A stretch of 64,000 nt of DNA, taken from assembly GCA_011754535.1 (NCBI GenBank), contig JAAQVN010000001.1, forward strand, positions 3,782,001-3,846,000. The letters are read 5' to 3'. Numbering within the stretch: the stretch's first letter is position 1; each line of letters starts with the position of its first letter. The notes beneath the pieces were generated by a model. That model saw only the letters and a list, made by a program, of their open reading frames with translations. It was not told the DNA's origin and did no database searches. Positions 38,453-49,704 of this stretch are shown in pieces. The position numbers and the translations under genes are program-made. This stretch comes from Enterobacter asburiae. GTDB taxonomy: Bacteria > Pseudomonadota > Gammaproteobacteria > Enterobacterales > Enterobacteriaceae.

Positions 38453-38466
38453 CGTTTCCCCTTACG

Positions 38467-39327
38467 TTAAAAAAGCGCCCGCAGACTGCCAGCAAGCCTG
38501 CTTTGCGTGCCAAATAAAATGGAAATAAAGAACAGCGCGCTGGCAGTCAGCACAATGGACGGCCCCGCGGGCAAACTTGCCGCCCAGGAGAGGCTCAGCC
38601 CCAGCCACGCGCAGAAAATACCGCTGATACCGGCCATCAGGAGTAATCCGGGTAAGGTGCGTACCCAACAGCGCGCCGCCACCGCCGGGAGCATCATCAG
38701 CCCGACGGCCATCAGCGTGCCAAGCACCTGAAAACCGGCCACCAGGTTAAGCACCAGCAGCGCCAGAAACAGGCCGTGCAACAGCCCGGGCAGCCAGCGG
38801 GTATTCACCTGCAGCCAGGCGGTATCAAACGCCTCCGTCACCAGCCCGCGGTAAAAAAGGGCCAGCGTGATAAGGGTGAAGATGCACACGCCGGTCACAA
38901 ACAGCGCGGCGTCATTGTCCACGGCGAGGATGGAGCCAAACAGCAGATGCAGCAGATCGACATTCGAGCCGCGCAGCGAAACGAGCGTGACGCCCAGCGC
39001 CAGTGAACCCAGGTAAAATCCGGCAAAGCTAGCATCTTCTTTCAGCGGCGTGCGGCGGCTGACCAGCCCGGCCACCAGCGCAACGGCAATTCCGGCGATA
39101 AACCCGCCGACGGTCATCGCCATTAGTGACATCCCGCTGAGCAAATACCCCACGGCGACGCCGGGCAAAATGGCGTGAGAAAGCGCATCGCCCATCAGGC
39201 TCATCCGACGCAGTTGAAGAAACACGCCGAGCGCGGTGGTACTGATAGAAAGCGCCAGGCAAACCACCAGCGCGCGACGCATAAAGCCGTACTCAATAAA
39301 CGGCTGGAAGAATGTGTGCCAGATCAT
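38467..39327 (-). CDS. metal ABC transporter permease (ZnuB/MntB type)
   Basis: A 286-residue permease of the ABC-3 family with about eight membrane segments. The motif LMGDALSHAILPGVAVGYLL near residue 45 is the family hallmark. Start MIWHTFFQPFIEYGFM is taken at 39327, where ATGA overlaps the ATPase stop; the frame opens earlier. The binding-protein gene starts 14 bases after its stop. Only one permease gene is present, so it probably works as a homodimer. Confidence 0.85.
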   Translation of the reverse strand: MIWHTFFQPFIEYGFMRRALVVCLALSISTTALGVFLQLRRMSLMGDALSHAILPGVAVGYLLSGMSLMAMTVGGFIAGIAVALVAGLVSRRTPLKEDASFAGFYLGSLALGVTLVSLRGSNVDLLHLLFGSILAVDNDAALFVTGVCIFTLITLALFYRGLVTEAFDTAWLQVNTRWLPGLLHGLFLALLVLNLVAGFQVLGTLMAVGLMMLPAVAARCWVRTLPGLLLMAGISGIFCAWLGLSLSWAASLPAGPSIVLTASALFFISILFGTQSRLAGSLRALF

Positions 39328-39977
39328 GCCACCCTCACCCGCTCGGTTTTCCACTGGGGAATATCAGCATCCAGCCGCAGCGTCTGCGGGAAGTGGCGCG
39401 CCACGCGCTCGCTGTCGTGCAGCACCGCGAGCAGGGTTTGCCCCTGCATATACATCTCCAGCATCAGATCCATCAGCACGTTGCAGGTTGCTTCATCGAC
39501 CCCGGTAAAAGGCTCGTCCAGCATTACCAGCGGCGCCTGCTGCACTAATACGCGGGCAAACAGCATGCGCTGAAACTGGCCGCCGGAGAGTTCATCGATA
39601 GTGGATAACGCCATTGACTCCAGCCCCACGCGCTCAAGTGCGCCACTAATACGCAGGCGCGCTTCACGACGAAAACCGGCAAAAAGCGAAATTCCGGGCC
39701 AGCAGCCCATGCTTACTACGTCCTGCACGGTCAGCGGAAACTGCGCCTCCAGCGCGTGACGCTGTGCCAGCCAGCCGATTACCGGTCGTCTACCCTGCCA
39801 GCGAAATCTGCCGCTGACGGGCGGAATAAATCCGGCGAGCGTTTTCAGCAGCGTGGATTTCCCGCAGCCGTTAGCGCCGATAATGGCGGTCATGCTGCCG
39901 CGTTCAATCACACCCGAAAGCGGACGCGTGACGGGCTGGCGGTCATAGCCCGCAACCAGTTCGTTCATCACAATCAT
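39324..39977 (-). CDS. metal ABC transporter ATPase (ZnuC/MntA type)
   Basis: A 217-residue ABC ATPase. Walker A is GANGCGKST (about 34-42), the signature LSGGQFQRMLFAR near 130 and Walker B VMLDEPFTG near 152. It overlaps the permease by four bases. Its ATG overlaps the stop of a 35-codon frame upstream, so translation of the whole operon appears coupled. Confidence 0.87.
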   Translation of the reverse strand: MIVMNELVAGYDRQPVTRPLSGVIERGSMTAIIGANGCGKSTLLKTLAGFIPPVSGRFRWQGRRPVIGWLAQRHALEAQFPLTVQDVVSMGCWPGISLFAGFRREARLRISGALERVGLESMALSTIDELSGGQFQRMLFARVLVQQAPLVMLDEPFTGVDEATCNVLMDLMLEMYMQGQTLLAVLHDSERVARHFPQTLRLDADIPQWKTERVRVA

Positions 39978-40081
39978 GGCAGCGCCACCGCCCAGCGCAC
40001 GGCCAGGCCGAGCAACACAATAAGTCCCAGCGCCAGCAAAAGCCGAACCGGCGCAGAAAGAGAAAAAAGGGAGGTTGACAT
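39974..40081 (-). CDS. 35-residue single-span membrane peptide at the head of the zinc operon
   Basis: A short frame from ATG 40081 to TGA 39974, reading MSTSLFSLSAPVRLLLALGL and continuing into IVLLGLAVRWAVALP. Nearly the whole peptide is one hydrophobic helix with positive residues at both ends. The stop overlaps the ATPase ATG as ATGA, and the start lies about 13 bases after the Zur-like box, so it is the first cistron. A modest site (GGTGTCGAG) precedes it. Either a leader peptide for coupling or a small transporter subunit; I recognise no family. Confidence 0.6.
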   Translation of the reverse strand: MSTSLFSLSAPVRLLLALGLIVLLGLAVRWAVALP

Positions 40082-40093
40082 CTCGACACCCAA

Positions 40094-40117
40094 TTAAATG
40101 TTATAACATAACAATAA
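40094..40117 (-). promoter_or_regulatory. Zur-like operator of the zinc ABC operon
   Basis: On the plus strand AAATGTTATA-A-CATAACA (40096-40113) closely matches the enterobacterial Zur consensus GAAATGTTATANTATAACATTTC. It contains a perfect 12-base palindrome ATGTTATAACAT (40098-40109). Position directly before the first cistron suits repression by zinc-loaded Zur. Confidence 0.75.
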
Positions 40118-40200
40118 TGAAAGACGGCAGAGATGTAAACGGCGGGTTTGAAACGGGAGTGTGGCGAAATGTTTCTGCAGGAAATAGGTGCGCGCGGGTG

Positions 40201-40290
40201 CCCTCACCCCAGCCCTCTCCCTCAAGGGAGAGGGGGTAGTCCATGCAAACATTATTTTGTGGGGATCCCTCAGCCCACAGGGAGAGGGGG
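40201..40290. repeat. dispersed GC-rich repeat, copy 4 (tandem, second unit partial)
   Basis: A full unit at 40201-40235 (CCCTCACCCCAGCCCTCTCC, then AAGGGAGAGGGG) and a decayed unit at 40267-40290 (CCCTCAGCCCACAGGGAGAG, then GGGG), between the zinc operon promoter and mltB. Confidence 0.75.
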
Positions 40291-40301
40291 AAAAAAGCGA
40301 C

Positions 40302-41402
40302 TTACTGACTAAACGATGACGCCGCAGGAACGCGCGCCTGAGACACCGCCAGCCCCAGCTGCCACACCGCCATCGCGTAGTGCGTACTGTGGTTATAGCG
40401 GGTGATGGTGTAGAAGTTCGGCATACCGTACCAGTACTGGTACCCGGTTCCCACGTCCAGACGCAGCAGGCTCACCTGGTCAACGTTGCCCAGCGGCTGG
40501 GTTGGCGTTAAGCCTGCCGCCGTTAGCTGCGCTACGCTGTACTTGGTTTTAAAGCCATTTTCCAGACCAAACGCCTCGCCGTTCGCCTGCACGGCCACCT
40601 GGCCGCCCGGCGTCCAGCCGTGCGCTTTGAAGTAGTTCGCCACGCTGCCGATGGCATCCACCGGATCCCACAGGTTAATGTGGCCGTCTCCGTTAAAGTC
40701 GACGGCATACTGCTTATAGGAGGACGGCATAAACTGGCCGTAGCCCATCGCGCCGGCAAACGACCCTTTCAAATCGAGCGGATCGTCCTGCTCGTTGCGC
40801 GCCATCAGCAGGAAGGTTTCCAGCTCGGAAGAGAAGTATTCGGCGCGGCGCGGGTAGTTAAAGGAGAGCGTCGCCAGCGCGTCAAGGATGCGGGTTTTGC
40901 CCATCACACGGCCCCAGCGGGTCTCCACGCCGATAATCCCGACGATGATTTCCGGCGGCACGCCGTAGACCTGCCACGCGCGGTTGAGCGCATCTTCATA
41001 CTGGTTCCAGAATGCCACGCCGTTTTGCACGTTGTCCGGGGTAATAAACTGTTTGCGGTAGCGCAGCCATGCGCCATTTGGCCCGCTCGGCACCTGGGCG
41101 GACGGTGCCTGCCTGTCCATCAGGCGCAGCACGTAGTCCAGACGCTTGGCCTGAGACAAAATTTCATGCAACTGCTGGCGGTCGAAACCGTGTTTGCTCA
41201 CCATTTTATCGATGAACTGCTCGGCCGCCGGGTTATTCGCGAAGTCGCCTCCCATCTGCATCATATTGTGCTGCGGCTCCAGCAAGAATCCCCCGGAAGG
41301 CGCGCCCGCCGTTTGCTGAACGGCTTCGGTCTTAGGTTTGCTGCTACAGGCAGACAGCAGGATAAGCGCAGGCAACAGCGCTGCATAACGACGCTTGAAC
41401 AT
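40302..41402 (-). CDS. mltB: membrane-bound lytic murein transglycosylase B
   Basis: A 366-residue lipoprotein. The signal MFKRRYAALLPALILLSAC ends in a lipobox with Cys 19. The catalytic Glu lies in IIGVETRWGRVMG, and the conserved GAMGYGQFMPSSYKQYAVDFNGDG and NYFKAHGWTPGG regions are present. It cleaves peptidoglycan with formation of 1,6-anhydro-muramic ends. The frame opens at 41510; 41402 matches the family start. Slightly longer than E. coli MltB (361) by an extra Ser/Phe-rich tail. Confidence 0.94.
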   Translation of the reverse strand: MFKRRYAALLPALILLSACSSKPKTEAVQQTAGAPSGGFLLEPQHNMMQMGGDFANNPAAEQFIDKMVSKHGFDRQQLHEILSQAKRLDYVLRLMDRQAPSAQVPSGPNGAWLRYRKQFITPDNVQNGVAFWNQYEDALNRAWQVYGVPPEIIVGIIGVETRWGRVMGKTRILDALATLSFNYPRRAEYFSSELETFLLMARNEQDDPLDLKGSFAGAMGYGQFMPSSYKQYAVDFNGDGHINLWDPVDAIGSVANYFKAHGWTPGGQVAVQANGEAFGLENGFKTKYSVAQLTAAGLTPTQPLGNVDQVSLLRLDVGTGYQYWYGMPNFYTITRYNHSTHYAMAVWQLGLAVSQARVPAASSFSQ

Positions 41403-43173
<1,771 letters not shown>

Positions 43174-43185
43174 GAGGTTCCTGCG

Positions 43186-43548
43186 ATGACCGTCATTTAC
43201 CAGACCACCATTACCCGCATCGGCCAGAGCGCAGCGGACGCGCTGAGCGACCAGATGCTAATCACCTTCCGCGAAGGCGCGCCTGCGGATATCGAAGAGT
43301 TTTGCTTTATCCACTGCCACGGCGAGCTGAAGGGCGAGCTGAAGGCAGGAAGCCAGCTGGAGCTGGGCGAGGCGCGCTATGCCGTGACCGCCGTCGGCGA
43401 CGTGGCCGAGCAAAACCTGCGCGAGCTGGGCCACATCACCCTGCGTTTCGACGGCCAGCTGCAGGCCGAGTATCCCGGCACGGTGCACGTAGCGGGCCCG
43501 GTTCCGCAGGCTGTCACCCCAGGCTGCACGTTAAAATTTGTTGCGTAA
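43186..43548 (+). CDS. srlB: sorbitol PTS EIIA component SrlB
   Basis: A 120-residue EIIA of the glucitol type. The phospho-accepting His is expected in FCFIHCHGELKGEL near residue 43. It passes the phosphoryl group from HPr to SrlE. GAGGTTCC precedes the ATG, 12 bases after srlE. Confidence 0.94.
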   Translation: MTVIYQTTITRIGQSAADALSDQMLITFREGAPADIEEFCFIHCHGELKGELKAGSQLELGEARYAVTAVGDVAEQNLRELGHITLRFDGQLQAEYPGTVHVAGPVPQAVTPGCTLKFVA

Positions 43549-43562
43549 TTAAGGAGAATCAC

Positions 43563-44342
43563 ATGAGTCAGGTTGCCGTTGTCATTGGTGGAGGACAAAC
43601 CTTAGGCGAGTTCCTCTGCCGTGGGCTTGCCACAGAGGGTTACCGCGTGGCGGTAGTGGACATTCAGAGTGAAAAAGCCGCCCGCGTGGCGGACGCCATC
43701 AACACCGAATTTGGCGAAGGGGTGGCATACGGCTTTGGTGCCGACGCCACCAGCGAGCAGAGCGTGATGGCGCTGGCCCGCGGCGTGGACGAGATTTTTG
43801 GGCGCACCGACCTGCTGGTCTACAGCGCGGGGATTGCGAAAGCGGCCTTTATCAGCGATTTCGAACTGGGGGATTTTGACCGTTCGCTGCAGGTGAATCT
43901 GGTGGGCTATTTCCTCTGCGCCCGCGAGTTTTCCCGTCTGATGATCCGCGACGGCATTCAGGGGCGCATCATTCAGATCAACTCCAAATCCGGGAAAGTG
44001 GGCAGCAAGCACAACTCCGGCTACAGCGCGGCGAAGTTTGGCGGCGTGGGGCTGACGCAGTCTCTGGCGCTGGATTTGGCCGAGTATGGCATTACCGTTC
44101 ACTCGCTGATGCTGGGGAACCTGCTGAAATCGCCGATGTTCCAGTCCCTGCTGCCGCAGTATGCCACCAAGCTCGGCATCAAAGCTGAGGAAGTGGAGCA
44201 GTACTACATCGATAAAGTGCCGCTGAAGCGCGGGTGCGATTATCAGGACGTGCTGAATATGCTGCTGTTTTACGCCAGCCCGAAAGCCTCGTACTGCACC
44301 GGGCAGTCGATTAACGTGACCGGTGGGCAGGTGATGTTCTGA
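43563..44342 (+). CDS. srlD: sorbitol-6-phosphate 2-dehydrogenase SrlD
   Basis: A 259-residue short-chain dehydrogenase. The NAD-binding GGGQTLGEFLCRGLA is at 10-24, and the catalytic Ser/Tyr/Lys set includes SGYSAAKFGG (Tyr and Lys near 156-160). It oxidises sorbitol 6-phosphate to fructose 6-phosphate. AAGGAG lies 7 bases before the ATG; the longer frame upstream is a shadow through srlB. Confidence 0.95.
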   Translation: MSQVAVVIGGGQTLGEFLCRGLATEGYRVAVVDIQSEKAARVADAINTEFGEGVAYGFGADATSEQSVMALARGVDEIFGRTDLLVYSAGIAKAAFISDFELGDFDRSLQVNLVGYFLCAREFSRLMIRDGIQGRIIQINSKSGKVGSKHNSGYSAAKFGGVGLTQSLALDLAEYGITVHSLMLGNLLKSPMFQSLLPQYATKLGIKAEEVEQYYIDKVPLKRGCDYQDVLNMLLFYASPKASYCTGQSINVTGGQVMF

Positions 44343-44357
44343 TCGAGCGGCCTGATG

Positions 44358-44390
44358 CCCTCACCCTAACCCTCTCCCACCGGGAGAGGG
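44358..44390. repeat. dispersed GC-rich repeat, copy 5
   Basis: CCCTCACCCTAACCCTCTCC with its GGGAGAGGG partner between srlD and gutM. Its hairpin could separate the structural genes from the regulators at the mRNA level. Confidence 0.85.
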
Positions 44391-44409
44391 AACAAAACAA
44401 GGAGTCGAT

Positions 44410-44769
44410 ATGGTAACCGCACTCATCACCGTCGCCGCCCTCGCCTGGATCTGCCAGATGGCGTTTGGCGGCTGGCAAATCCATCAATTTAACCGCGCGT
44501 TTGACGCCCTGTGCCAGAAAGGCCGCGTCGGCGTCGGGCGTTCCGGTGGACGTTTCAAGCCGCGGGTCGTCGTCGCTGTTGCGCTGGATGAAAACAATAA
44601 GGTCTGCGATTCCCTCATCATGCGCGGCATGACGGTCTTTGCCCGACCGGCCAAAATCCAGGCAATCAACGGCATTTTGCTGCAGGAATTACGGCCTGAT
44701 GTGATCTTTCCCCATGATCCACTCTGTCAGAATGCACTATCATTAGCGCTTAATCTGAAACATGGATAA
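44410..44769 (+). CDS. gutM: glucitol operon activator GutM
   Basis: A 119-residue protein with an N-terminal hydrophobic segment (ALITVAALAWICQMAFGG) and a cytoplasmic remainder. In E. coli GutM activates the gut/srl operon. No clear DNA-binding fold is seen. AAGGAG is 6 bases before the ATG. Confidence 0.92.
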   Translation: MVTALITVAALAWICQMAFGGWQIHQFNRAFDALCQKGRVGVGRSGGRFKPRVVVAVALDENNKVCDSLIMRGMTVFARPAKIQAINGILLQELRPDVIFPHDPLCQNALSLALNLKHG

Positions 44770-44832
44770 TTTCGTTGTGAAAGCTATAGACTTGCGAAAT
44801 TATCATTTCGCAACCTAAGGAACGAAGCGCCT

Positions 44833-45606
44833 ATGAAACCTCGTCAGCGGCAGGCGGCCATTCTTGAGCATCTGCAAAAGCAGGGAAAATGCTCGGTAGA
44901 GGACCTCGCCCACTACTTTGACACCACCGGCACGACGATACGCAAGGACCTGGTATTGCTCGAAAACTCTGGCGCCGTCATTCGAACCTACGGCGGCGTG
45001 GTGCTTAATAAAGACGAAGCCGACCCGCCTATCGATCACAAAACGCTGATCAATACCCACCAGAAAGCGCTGATTGCCGAAGCCGCCGTAAAATTTATCC
45101 ACGATGGCGATTCCATCATCCTCGACGCCGGCAGCACCGTCCTGCAGATGATCCCCCTGCTCAGCCGCTTTAACAACATCACGGTGATGACCAACAGCCT
45201 GCACATCGTTAACGCCCTGTCGGAGTTCGACAGCGAGCAGACCATCCTGATGCCCGGCGGTACCTTCCGCAAAAAATCGGCATCGTTTCACGGTCAGCTG
45301 GCAGAGAACGCCTTCGACCACTTCAGCTTCGATAAACTGTTTATGGGCACCGACGGCATCGACCTGAACGCGGGCGTCACGACGTTTAACGAGGTCTTCA
45401 GCGTCAGCAAAGCGATGTGCAACGCCGCGCGGGAAGTGATTTTGATGGCAGACTCGTCGAAGTTTGGCCGCAAAAGCCCCAACATTGTTTGTAGCCTTGA
45501 AAGCGTTGATAAGCTGATTACCGACGCGGGTATCGATCCGGCGTTCAAAAAAGCGCTGGAAGAAAAAGGCATCGACGTGATCGTAACCGGAGAGAGAGAT
45601 GAGTGA
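44833..45606 (+). CDS. srlR: DeoR-family repressor SrlR
   Basis: A 257-residue DeoR-type repressor. The N-terminal helix-turn-helix ([30 protein letters not shown]) is followed by a sugar-phosphate sensor domain with DAGSTVLQM and ADSSKFG. It represses srlAEBD in the absence of sorbitol phosphate. It overlaps gutQ by 8 bases. Confidence 0.94.
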   Translation: MKPRQRQAAILEHLQKQGKCSVEDLAHYFDTTGTTIRKDLVLLENSGAVIRTYGGVVLNKDEADPPIDHKTLINTHQKALIAEAAVKFIHDGDSIILDAGSTVLQMIPLLSRFNNITVMTNSLHIVNALSEFDSEQTILMPGGTFRKKSASFHGQLAENAFDHFSFDKLFMGTDGIDLNAGVTTFNEVFSVSKAMCNAAREVILMADSSKFGRKSPNIVCSLESVDKLITDAGIDPAFKKALEEKGIDVIVTGERDE

Positions 45607-46564
45607 TTTTCTGTTAGAAACGGGCCGCCAGACGCTAATGCTGGAGCTGCAGGAAGCCAGCCGCCTGCCGGAACGTCTGGGCGAGGATTTCGTCCGCGCC
45701 GCCAACACCATTATCCACTGCGAAGGCAAAGTGATCGTGGCGGGCATCGGTAAATCCGGCCATATCGGTAAAAAGATTGCCGCGACGCTCGCCAGCACCG
45801 GCACCCCGGCGTTCTTCGTGCATCCGGCAGAGGCGCTGCACGGCGATCTGGGGATGATTGAAAGCCGCGACGTGATGCTGTTTATCTCCTACTCCGGCTC
45901 GGCCAAGGAGCTGGATCTCATCATCCCTCGCCTGCAGGAAAAATCGGTCGCCCTGCTGGCGATGACCGGGAAACCCCGCTCGCCGCTGGCGCTGGCCGCC
46001 AAGGCGACGCTGGACATTTCCGTTGAGCGTGAAGCCTGTCCGATGCACCTTGCCCCGACCTCCAGCACCGTTAACACCCTGATGATGGGCGACGCGCTGG
46101 CGATGGCGGTGATGCAGGCGCGCGGCTTTAACGAAGAAGATTTTGCCCGTTCGCATCCGGCAGGCGCCCTCGGCGCTCGCCTGCTCAATAAAGTTCACCA
46201 CCTGATGCGCACCGACGATGCCATTCCGCAGGTCAAACTCGATACCAGCGTGATGGACGCGATGCTGGAACTCAGCCGCACCGGGTTGGGGCTGGTGGCG
46301 GTGTGCGATGACAGCGGCAACGTGAAGGGCGTGTTCACCGACGGCGACCTGCGCCGCTGGCTGGTGGGCGGCGGCAGGCTGGAAACGAACGTGTCGGACG
46401 CCATGACCAAAGGCGGGCTGACGCTGAACGCCGACAGCCGCGCCATTGAAGCCAAAGAGGTGCTGATGAAGCGCAAAATCACCGCCGCACCGGTGGTGGA
46501 CGAGCACGGCAGGCTGTGCGGCGCCATCAACCTGCAGGACTTCTACCAGGCCGGGATTATCTAA
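45599..46564 (+). CDS. gutQ: arabinose-5-phosphate isomerase GutQ
   Basis: A 321-residue SIS-domain isomerase with two CBS domains (about 200-320). The SIS phosphosugar site [20 protein letters not shown] is near residue 50. It interconverts ribulose 5-phosphate and arabinose 5-phosphate, a paralogue of KdsD. It converges with norR, their stops overlapping by four bases. Confidence 0.94.
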   Translation: MSDFLLETGRQTLMLELQEASRLPERLGEDFVRAANTIIHCEGKVIVAGIGKSGHIGKKIAATLASTGTPAFFVHPAEALHGDLGMIESRDVMLFISYSGSAKELDLIIPRLQEKSVALLAMTGKPRSPLALAAKATLDISVEREACPMHLAPTSSTVNTLMMGDALAMAVMQARGFNEEDFARSHPAGALGARLLNKVHHLMRTDDAIPQVKLDTSVMDAMLELSRTGLGLVAVCDDSGNVKGVFTDGDLRRWLVGGGRLETNVSDAMTKGGLTLNADSRAIEAKEVLMKRKITAAPVVDEHGRLCGAINLQDFYQAGII

Positions 46565-48075
46565 CCCTTCAGCCCGAGACGCTTCGCCAGCCGGTGCAGG
46601 TTGGCGACGTCCATCTCCAGCGCACGGGCGCACGCCGCCCAGCTGCGGTTGTTCTGCTCCAGCGCGCGGGTAATCATCTGACGCTGAAATGCTTCCGTCG
46701 CCTCGCGCAGGTTCTCGTTCACGCTCTCAGGCGTTGCAGGCTTCACGGACGGCGTATTTTCATCCTGCAGCGCAAAATGGCGCGCATGAATAACCACTTC
46801 ATCCCCCGAGCGCGTCGCCCGCGCCAGCACTACCGCGCGGTGAATCGCATGCTCCAGCTCGCGCACGTTGCCCGGCCAGCCGTAGCTCAGCAGATGCGAT
46901 CTCGCCCCCGGACTCAGCACCACGCGGGAAAGCCCCATCCTGAGGCGGCACTGCTCGCAGAAAAAGCCCGCCAGCAGCACCACGTCGTCCCCGCGCTCGC
47001 GCAGCGGGGGCACGGACAGCGGGAACACGCTCAGGCGGTGGAACAGGTCGGCGCGGAAATTGCCCGCCAGCACCGCTTCACGCAGATCCCGGTTAGTCGC
47101 TGCCAGCACACGCACGTCCACTCTATGGCTGCGGTCATCCCCCACGCGCTGAATATCGCCGTACTGCAATACGCGCAGCAGTTTGGCCTGAAGTGATAAG
47201 GATAATTCGCCAATCTCATCCAGGAAGAGCGTGCCGTTATCGGCTATTTCGAACTTGCCGCTGCGGTTGCTGATCGCCCCGGTAAACGCCCCTTTGACGT
47301 GACCAAACAGCTCGCTCTCCGCCACGCTTTCCGGCAGCGCGGCGCAGTTGAGGTACACCAGCGGGTTGACCGCCCGCGGCGAGGCTTCGTGAATGGCTTT
47401 CGCCACCAGCTCCTTACCGGTGCCGGTCTCCCCGAAGATCAGCACGTTCAGATCGGACGCGGCGACAATCTCAATCTCTTTTTTGAGCTGCGCCATGCCG
47501 GGCGAAAGGCCGATCATCTCCGTGTGCGTGACCTGCTCAAACGCCGCCGGGCTGCCGGGAAGAATATTCTGGCTCTCCAGCTGCTCTATCAACAGCGCAT
47601 TATTCAGCGCCCCGGCGGCCAGCGCCGCAATCAGGCGCAGCGCTTCGTCACTGAAGGTGTCGAACTGGTCCGGCGACATGCCGTCGAGGGTCAGTGCACC
47701 AATCAGGTTTTGCCCGGCAAACAGCGGCAGGCCGATGCAGGCGTGCACCTTCAGGCTCTCCTGTCCGGGGATCAGGCCGTCGTACGGGTCGGGCAGATCG
47801 CTGTCCGCCGGGAAACGCACCACGTCACCCGCGCGGGCGATGGTCTCCAGCCGCGGATGGCCTTCAAGGGTAAAGCGCCGTCCGAGCACGTCCTGCGCCA
47901 GCCCGTCGATAGCCAGCGGAATAAACTGTCTTCCCTCGTAGCGCAGCAGCGCCGAGGCGTCACACGCCAGCACCTGGCGCAGCGTGGAGATCAGCCGTTG
48001 AAAGCGGTCCTGATGGCCGATACCGGTTTGCAGTTCAATGGCAATCTTCGCCAGCACATCTACAGAAAAGCTCAT
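46561..48075 (-). CDS. norR: nitric oxide-responsive activator NorR
   Basis: A 504-residue sigma-54 enhancer-binding protein. The N-terminal GAF domain (about 20-170) holds the NO-sensing mononuclear iron. The AAA+ core has Walker A GETGTGKE, the sigma-54 contact loop [18 protein letters not shown] and Walker [11 protein letters not shown] Fis-type helix-turn-helix is at the C-terminus ([23 protein letters not shown]). The frame opens at 48189, but [15 protein letters not shown] at 48075 matches E. coli. It is divergent from norVW. Confidence 0.95.
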   Translation of the reverse strand: MSFSVDVLAKIAIELQTGIGHQDRFQRLISTLRQVLACDASALLRYEGRQFIPLAIDGLAQDVLGRRFTLEGHPRLETIARAGDVVRFPADSDLPDPYDGLIPGQESLKVHACIGLPLFAGQNLIGALTLDGMSPDQFDTFSDEALRLIAALAAGALNNALLIEQLESQNILPGSPAAFEQVTHTEMIGLSPGMAQLKKEIEIVAASDLNVLIFGETGTGKELVAKAIHEASPRAVNPLVYLNCAALPESVAESELFGHVKGAFTGAISNRSGKFEIADNGTLFLDEIGELSLSLQAKLLRVLQYGDIQRVGDDRSHRVDVRVLAATNRDLREAVLAGNFRADLFHRLSVFPLSVPPLRERGDDVVLLAGFFCEQCRLRMGLSRVVLSPGARSHLLSYGWPGNVRELEHAIHRAVVLARATRSGDEVVIHARHFALQDENTPSVKPATPESVNENLREATEAFQRQMITRALEQNNRSWAACARALEMDVANLHRLAKRLGLKG

Positions 48076-48087
48076 GTCAGCCTCACA

Positions 48088-48143
48088 GTCATTTTGACAA
48101 TACATAGTGTCATATTGACAGCTTTCTTGATAGTCATAATGAC
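48088..48143 (+). promoter_or_regulatory. three NorR enhancer boxes
   Basis: GTCATTTTGAC (48088-48098), GTCATATTGAC (48109-48119) and GTCATAATGAC (48133-48143), each fitting GT-N7-AC. Three sites are known to be needed for NorR hexamer assembly in E. coli. Confidence 0.9.
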
Positions 48144-48198
48144 TATCCTTTACGGACAATACATTTATAAACTCAATATTATCAATCAATTAAATAGT

Positions 48199-48214
48199 TG
48201 GCACGCACCTTGAT
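48199..48214 (+). promoter_or_regulatory. sigma-54 promoter of norVW
   Basis: TGGCAC at the -24 element and TTGAT at -12, correct 10-base spacing between the GG and the second dinucleotide. The -12 element has GA where the consensus is GC. Confidence 0.7.
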
Positions 48215-48261
48215 ATAGGTACAGCATCTTATTTGAAACGCTGTATTACGCTGAGGTTGCT

Positions 48262-49704
48262 ATGTCTATTCTGGTTAAAAATAACATTCATTGGGTGGGT
48301 CAACGTGACTGGGAAGTGCGCGATTTCCACGGGACGGAATACAAAACGCTGCGCGGCAGCAGCTACAACAGCTATCTCATTCGCGAAGGTAAAAACGTGC
48401 TGATCGATACCGTCGATCACAAGTTCAGCCGCGAGTTCGTGCAGAACCTGCGCAGCGAAATCGATCTGAACGCCATCGACTACATCATCATCAACCATGC
48501 GGAAGAAGATCACGCCGGGGCCCTGACCGAACTGATGTCCTGCATCCCGGACACCCCAATCTACTGCACCACCAACGCCATCGACTCGATCAACGGCCAC
48601 CATCACCATCCGGAGTGGAACTTCCACACCGTGAAAACCGGCGACGCGCTGGATATCGGCAACGGCAAGCAGCTGATCTTTGTGGAAACCCCGATGCTGC
48701 ACTGGCCGGACAGCATGATGACCTACATGACCGGCGACGCGGTGCTGTTCAGCAACGACGCCTTCGGCCAGCACTACTGCGACGAGCGCCTGTTCAACGA
48801 CGAAGTGGACCAAACCGAGCTGTTCGAACAGTGCCAGCGTTACTACGCCAACATCCTGACCCCATTCAGCCGCCTGGTGACGCGGAAAATCACCGAGATC
48901 CTCGGCTTCAACCTGCCGGTGGAGATGATTGCCACCTCCCACGGCGTGGTGTGGCGTGAAAACCCAACCCAGATTGTGGAGCTATACCTGAAATGGGCGG
49001 CGGATTATCAGGAAGACCGCATTACGATTTTCTACGACACCATGTCCAACAACACCCGCATGATGGCGGACGCCATTGCCCAGGGCATCAACGAAGTGGA
49101 CCCGAACGTGGCGGTGAAAATCTTCAACGTGGCGCGCAGCGATAAGAACGAGGTATTGACCAACGTCTTCCGCTCTAAGGGCGTGCTGGTGGGCACCTCC
49201 ACCATGAATAACGTGATGATGCCGAAAATTGCCGGCCTGGTGGAAGAGATGACCGGTCTGCGCTTTCGCAACAAACGCGCCAGCGCCTTTGGTTCACACG
49301 GCTGGAGCGGCGGCGCGGTAGACCGTCTCTCCACCCGTTTACAGGATGCCGGTTTTGAGATGTCCCTGAGCCTGAAGGCAAAATGGCGTCCTGATCTCGA
49401 CGCGCTGGAAATCTGCCGCCAGCACGGTCGCGACATTGCCCGTCAGTGGGCGCTCGCACCGCTTCCTGATGCCGATGCAACACCCGCAGAACAGCCGCAA
49501 ACCTGTGACGTTGCCGCCAGCGCCGATCTCGGCCCGCGCATGCAGTGCAGCGTTTGCCAGTGGATCTACGATCCTGAGCAGGGCGAGCCGCTGCAGGATG
49601 TCTCCCCGGGCACGCCGTGGAGCGAGGTGCCGGACAACTTCCTCTGCCCGGAATGTTCCCTCGGCAAAGACGTCTTTGACGAACTGGCAGCGGAGGCAAA
49701 ATGA
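48262..49704 (+). CDS. norV: flavorubredoxin NorV (NO reductase)
   Basis: A 480-residue enzyme with an N-terminal metallo-beta-lactamase-like diiron domain (HAEEDHAGA near residues 79-87), a flavodoxin domain (about 255-390) and a C-terminal rubredoxin ([10 protein letters not shown] and CPECSLGK, two CxxC pairs). It reduces NO to N2O under anoxia. It overlaps norW by four bases (ATGA). Confidence 0.95.
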   Translation: MSILVKNNIHWVGQRDWEVRDFHGTEYKTLRGSSYNSYLIREGKNVLIDTVDHKFSREFVQNLRSEIDLNAIDYIIINHAEEDHAGALTELMSCIPDTPIYCTTNAIDSINGHHHHPEWNFHTVKTGDALDIGNGKQLIFVETPMLHWPDSMMTYMTGDAVLFSNDAFGQHYCDERLFNDEVDQTELFEQCQRYYANILTPFSRLVTRKITEILGFNLPVEMIATSHGVVWRENPTQIVELYLKWAADYQEDRITIFYDTMSNNTRMMADAIAQGINEVDPNVAVKIFNVARSDKNEVLTNVFRSKGVLVGTSTMNNVMMPKIAGLVEEMTGLRFRNKRASAFGSHGWSGGAVDRLSTRLQDAGFEMSLSLKAKWRPDLDALEICRQHGRDIARQWALAPLPDADATPAEQPQTCDVAASADLGPRMQCSVCQWIYDPEQGEPLQDVSPGTPWSEVPDNFLCPECSLGKDVFDELAAEAK

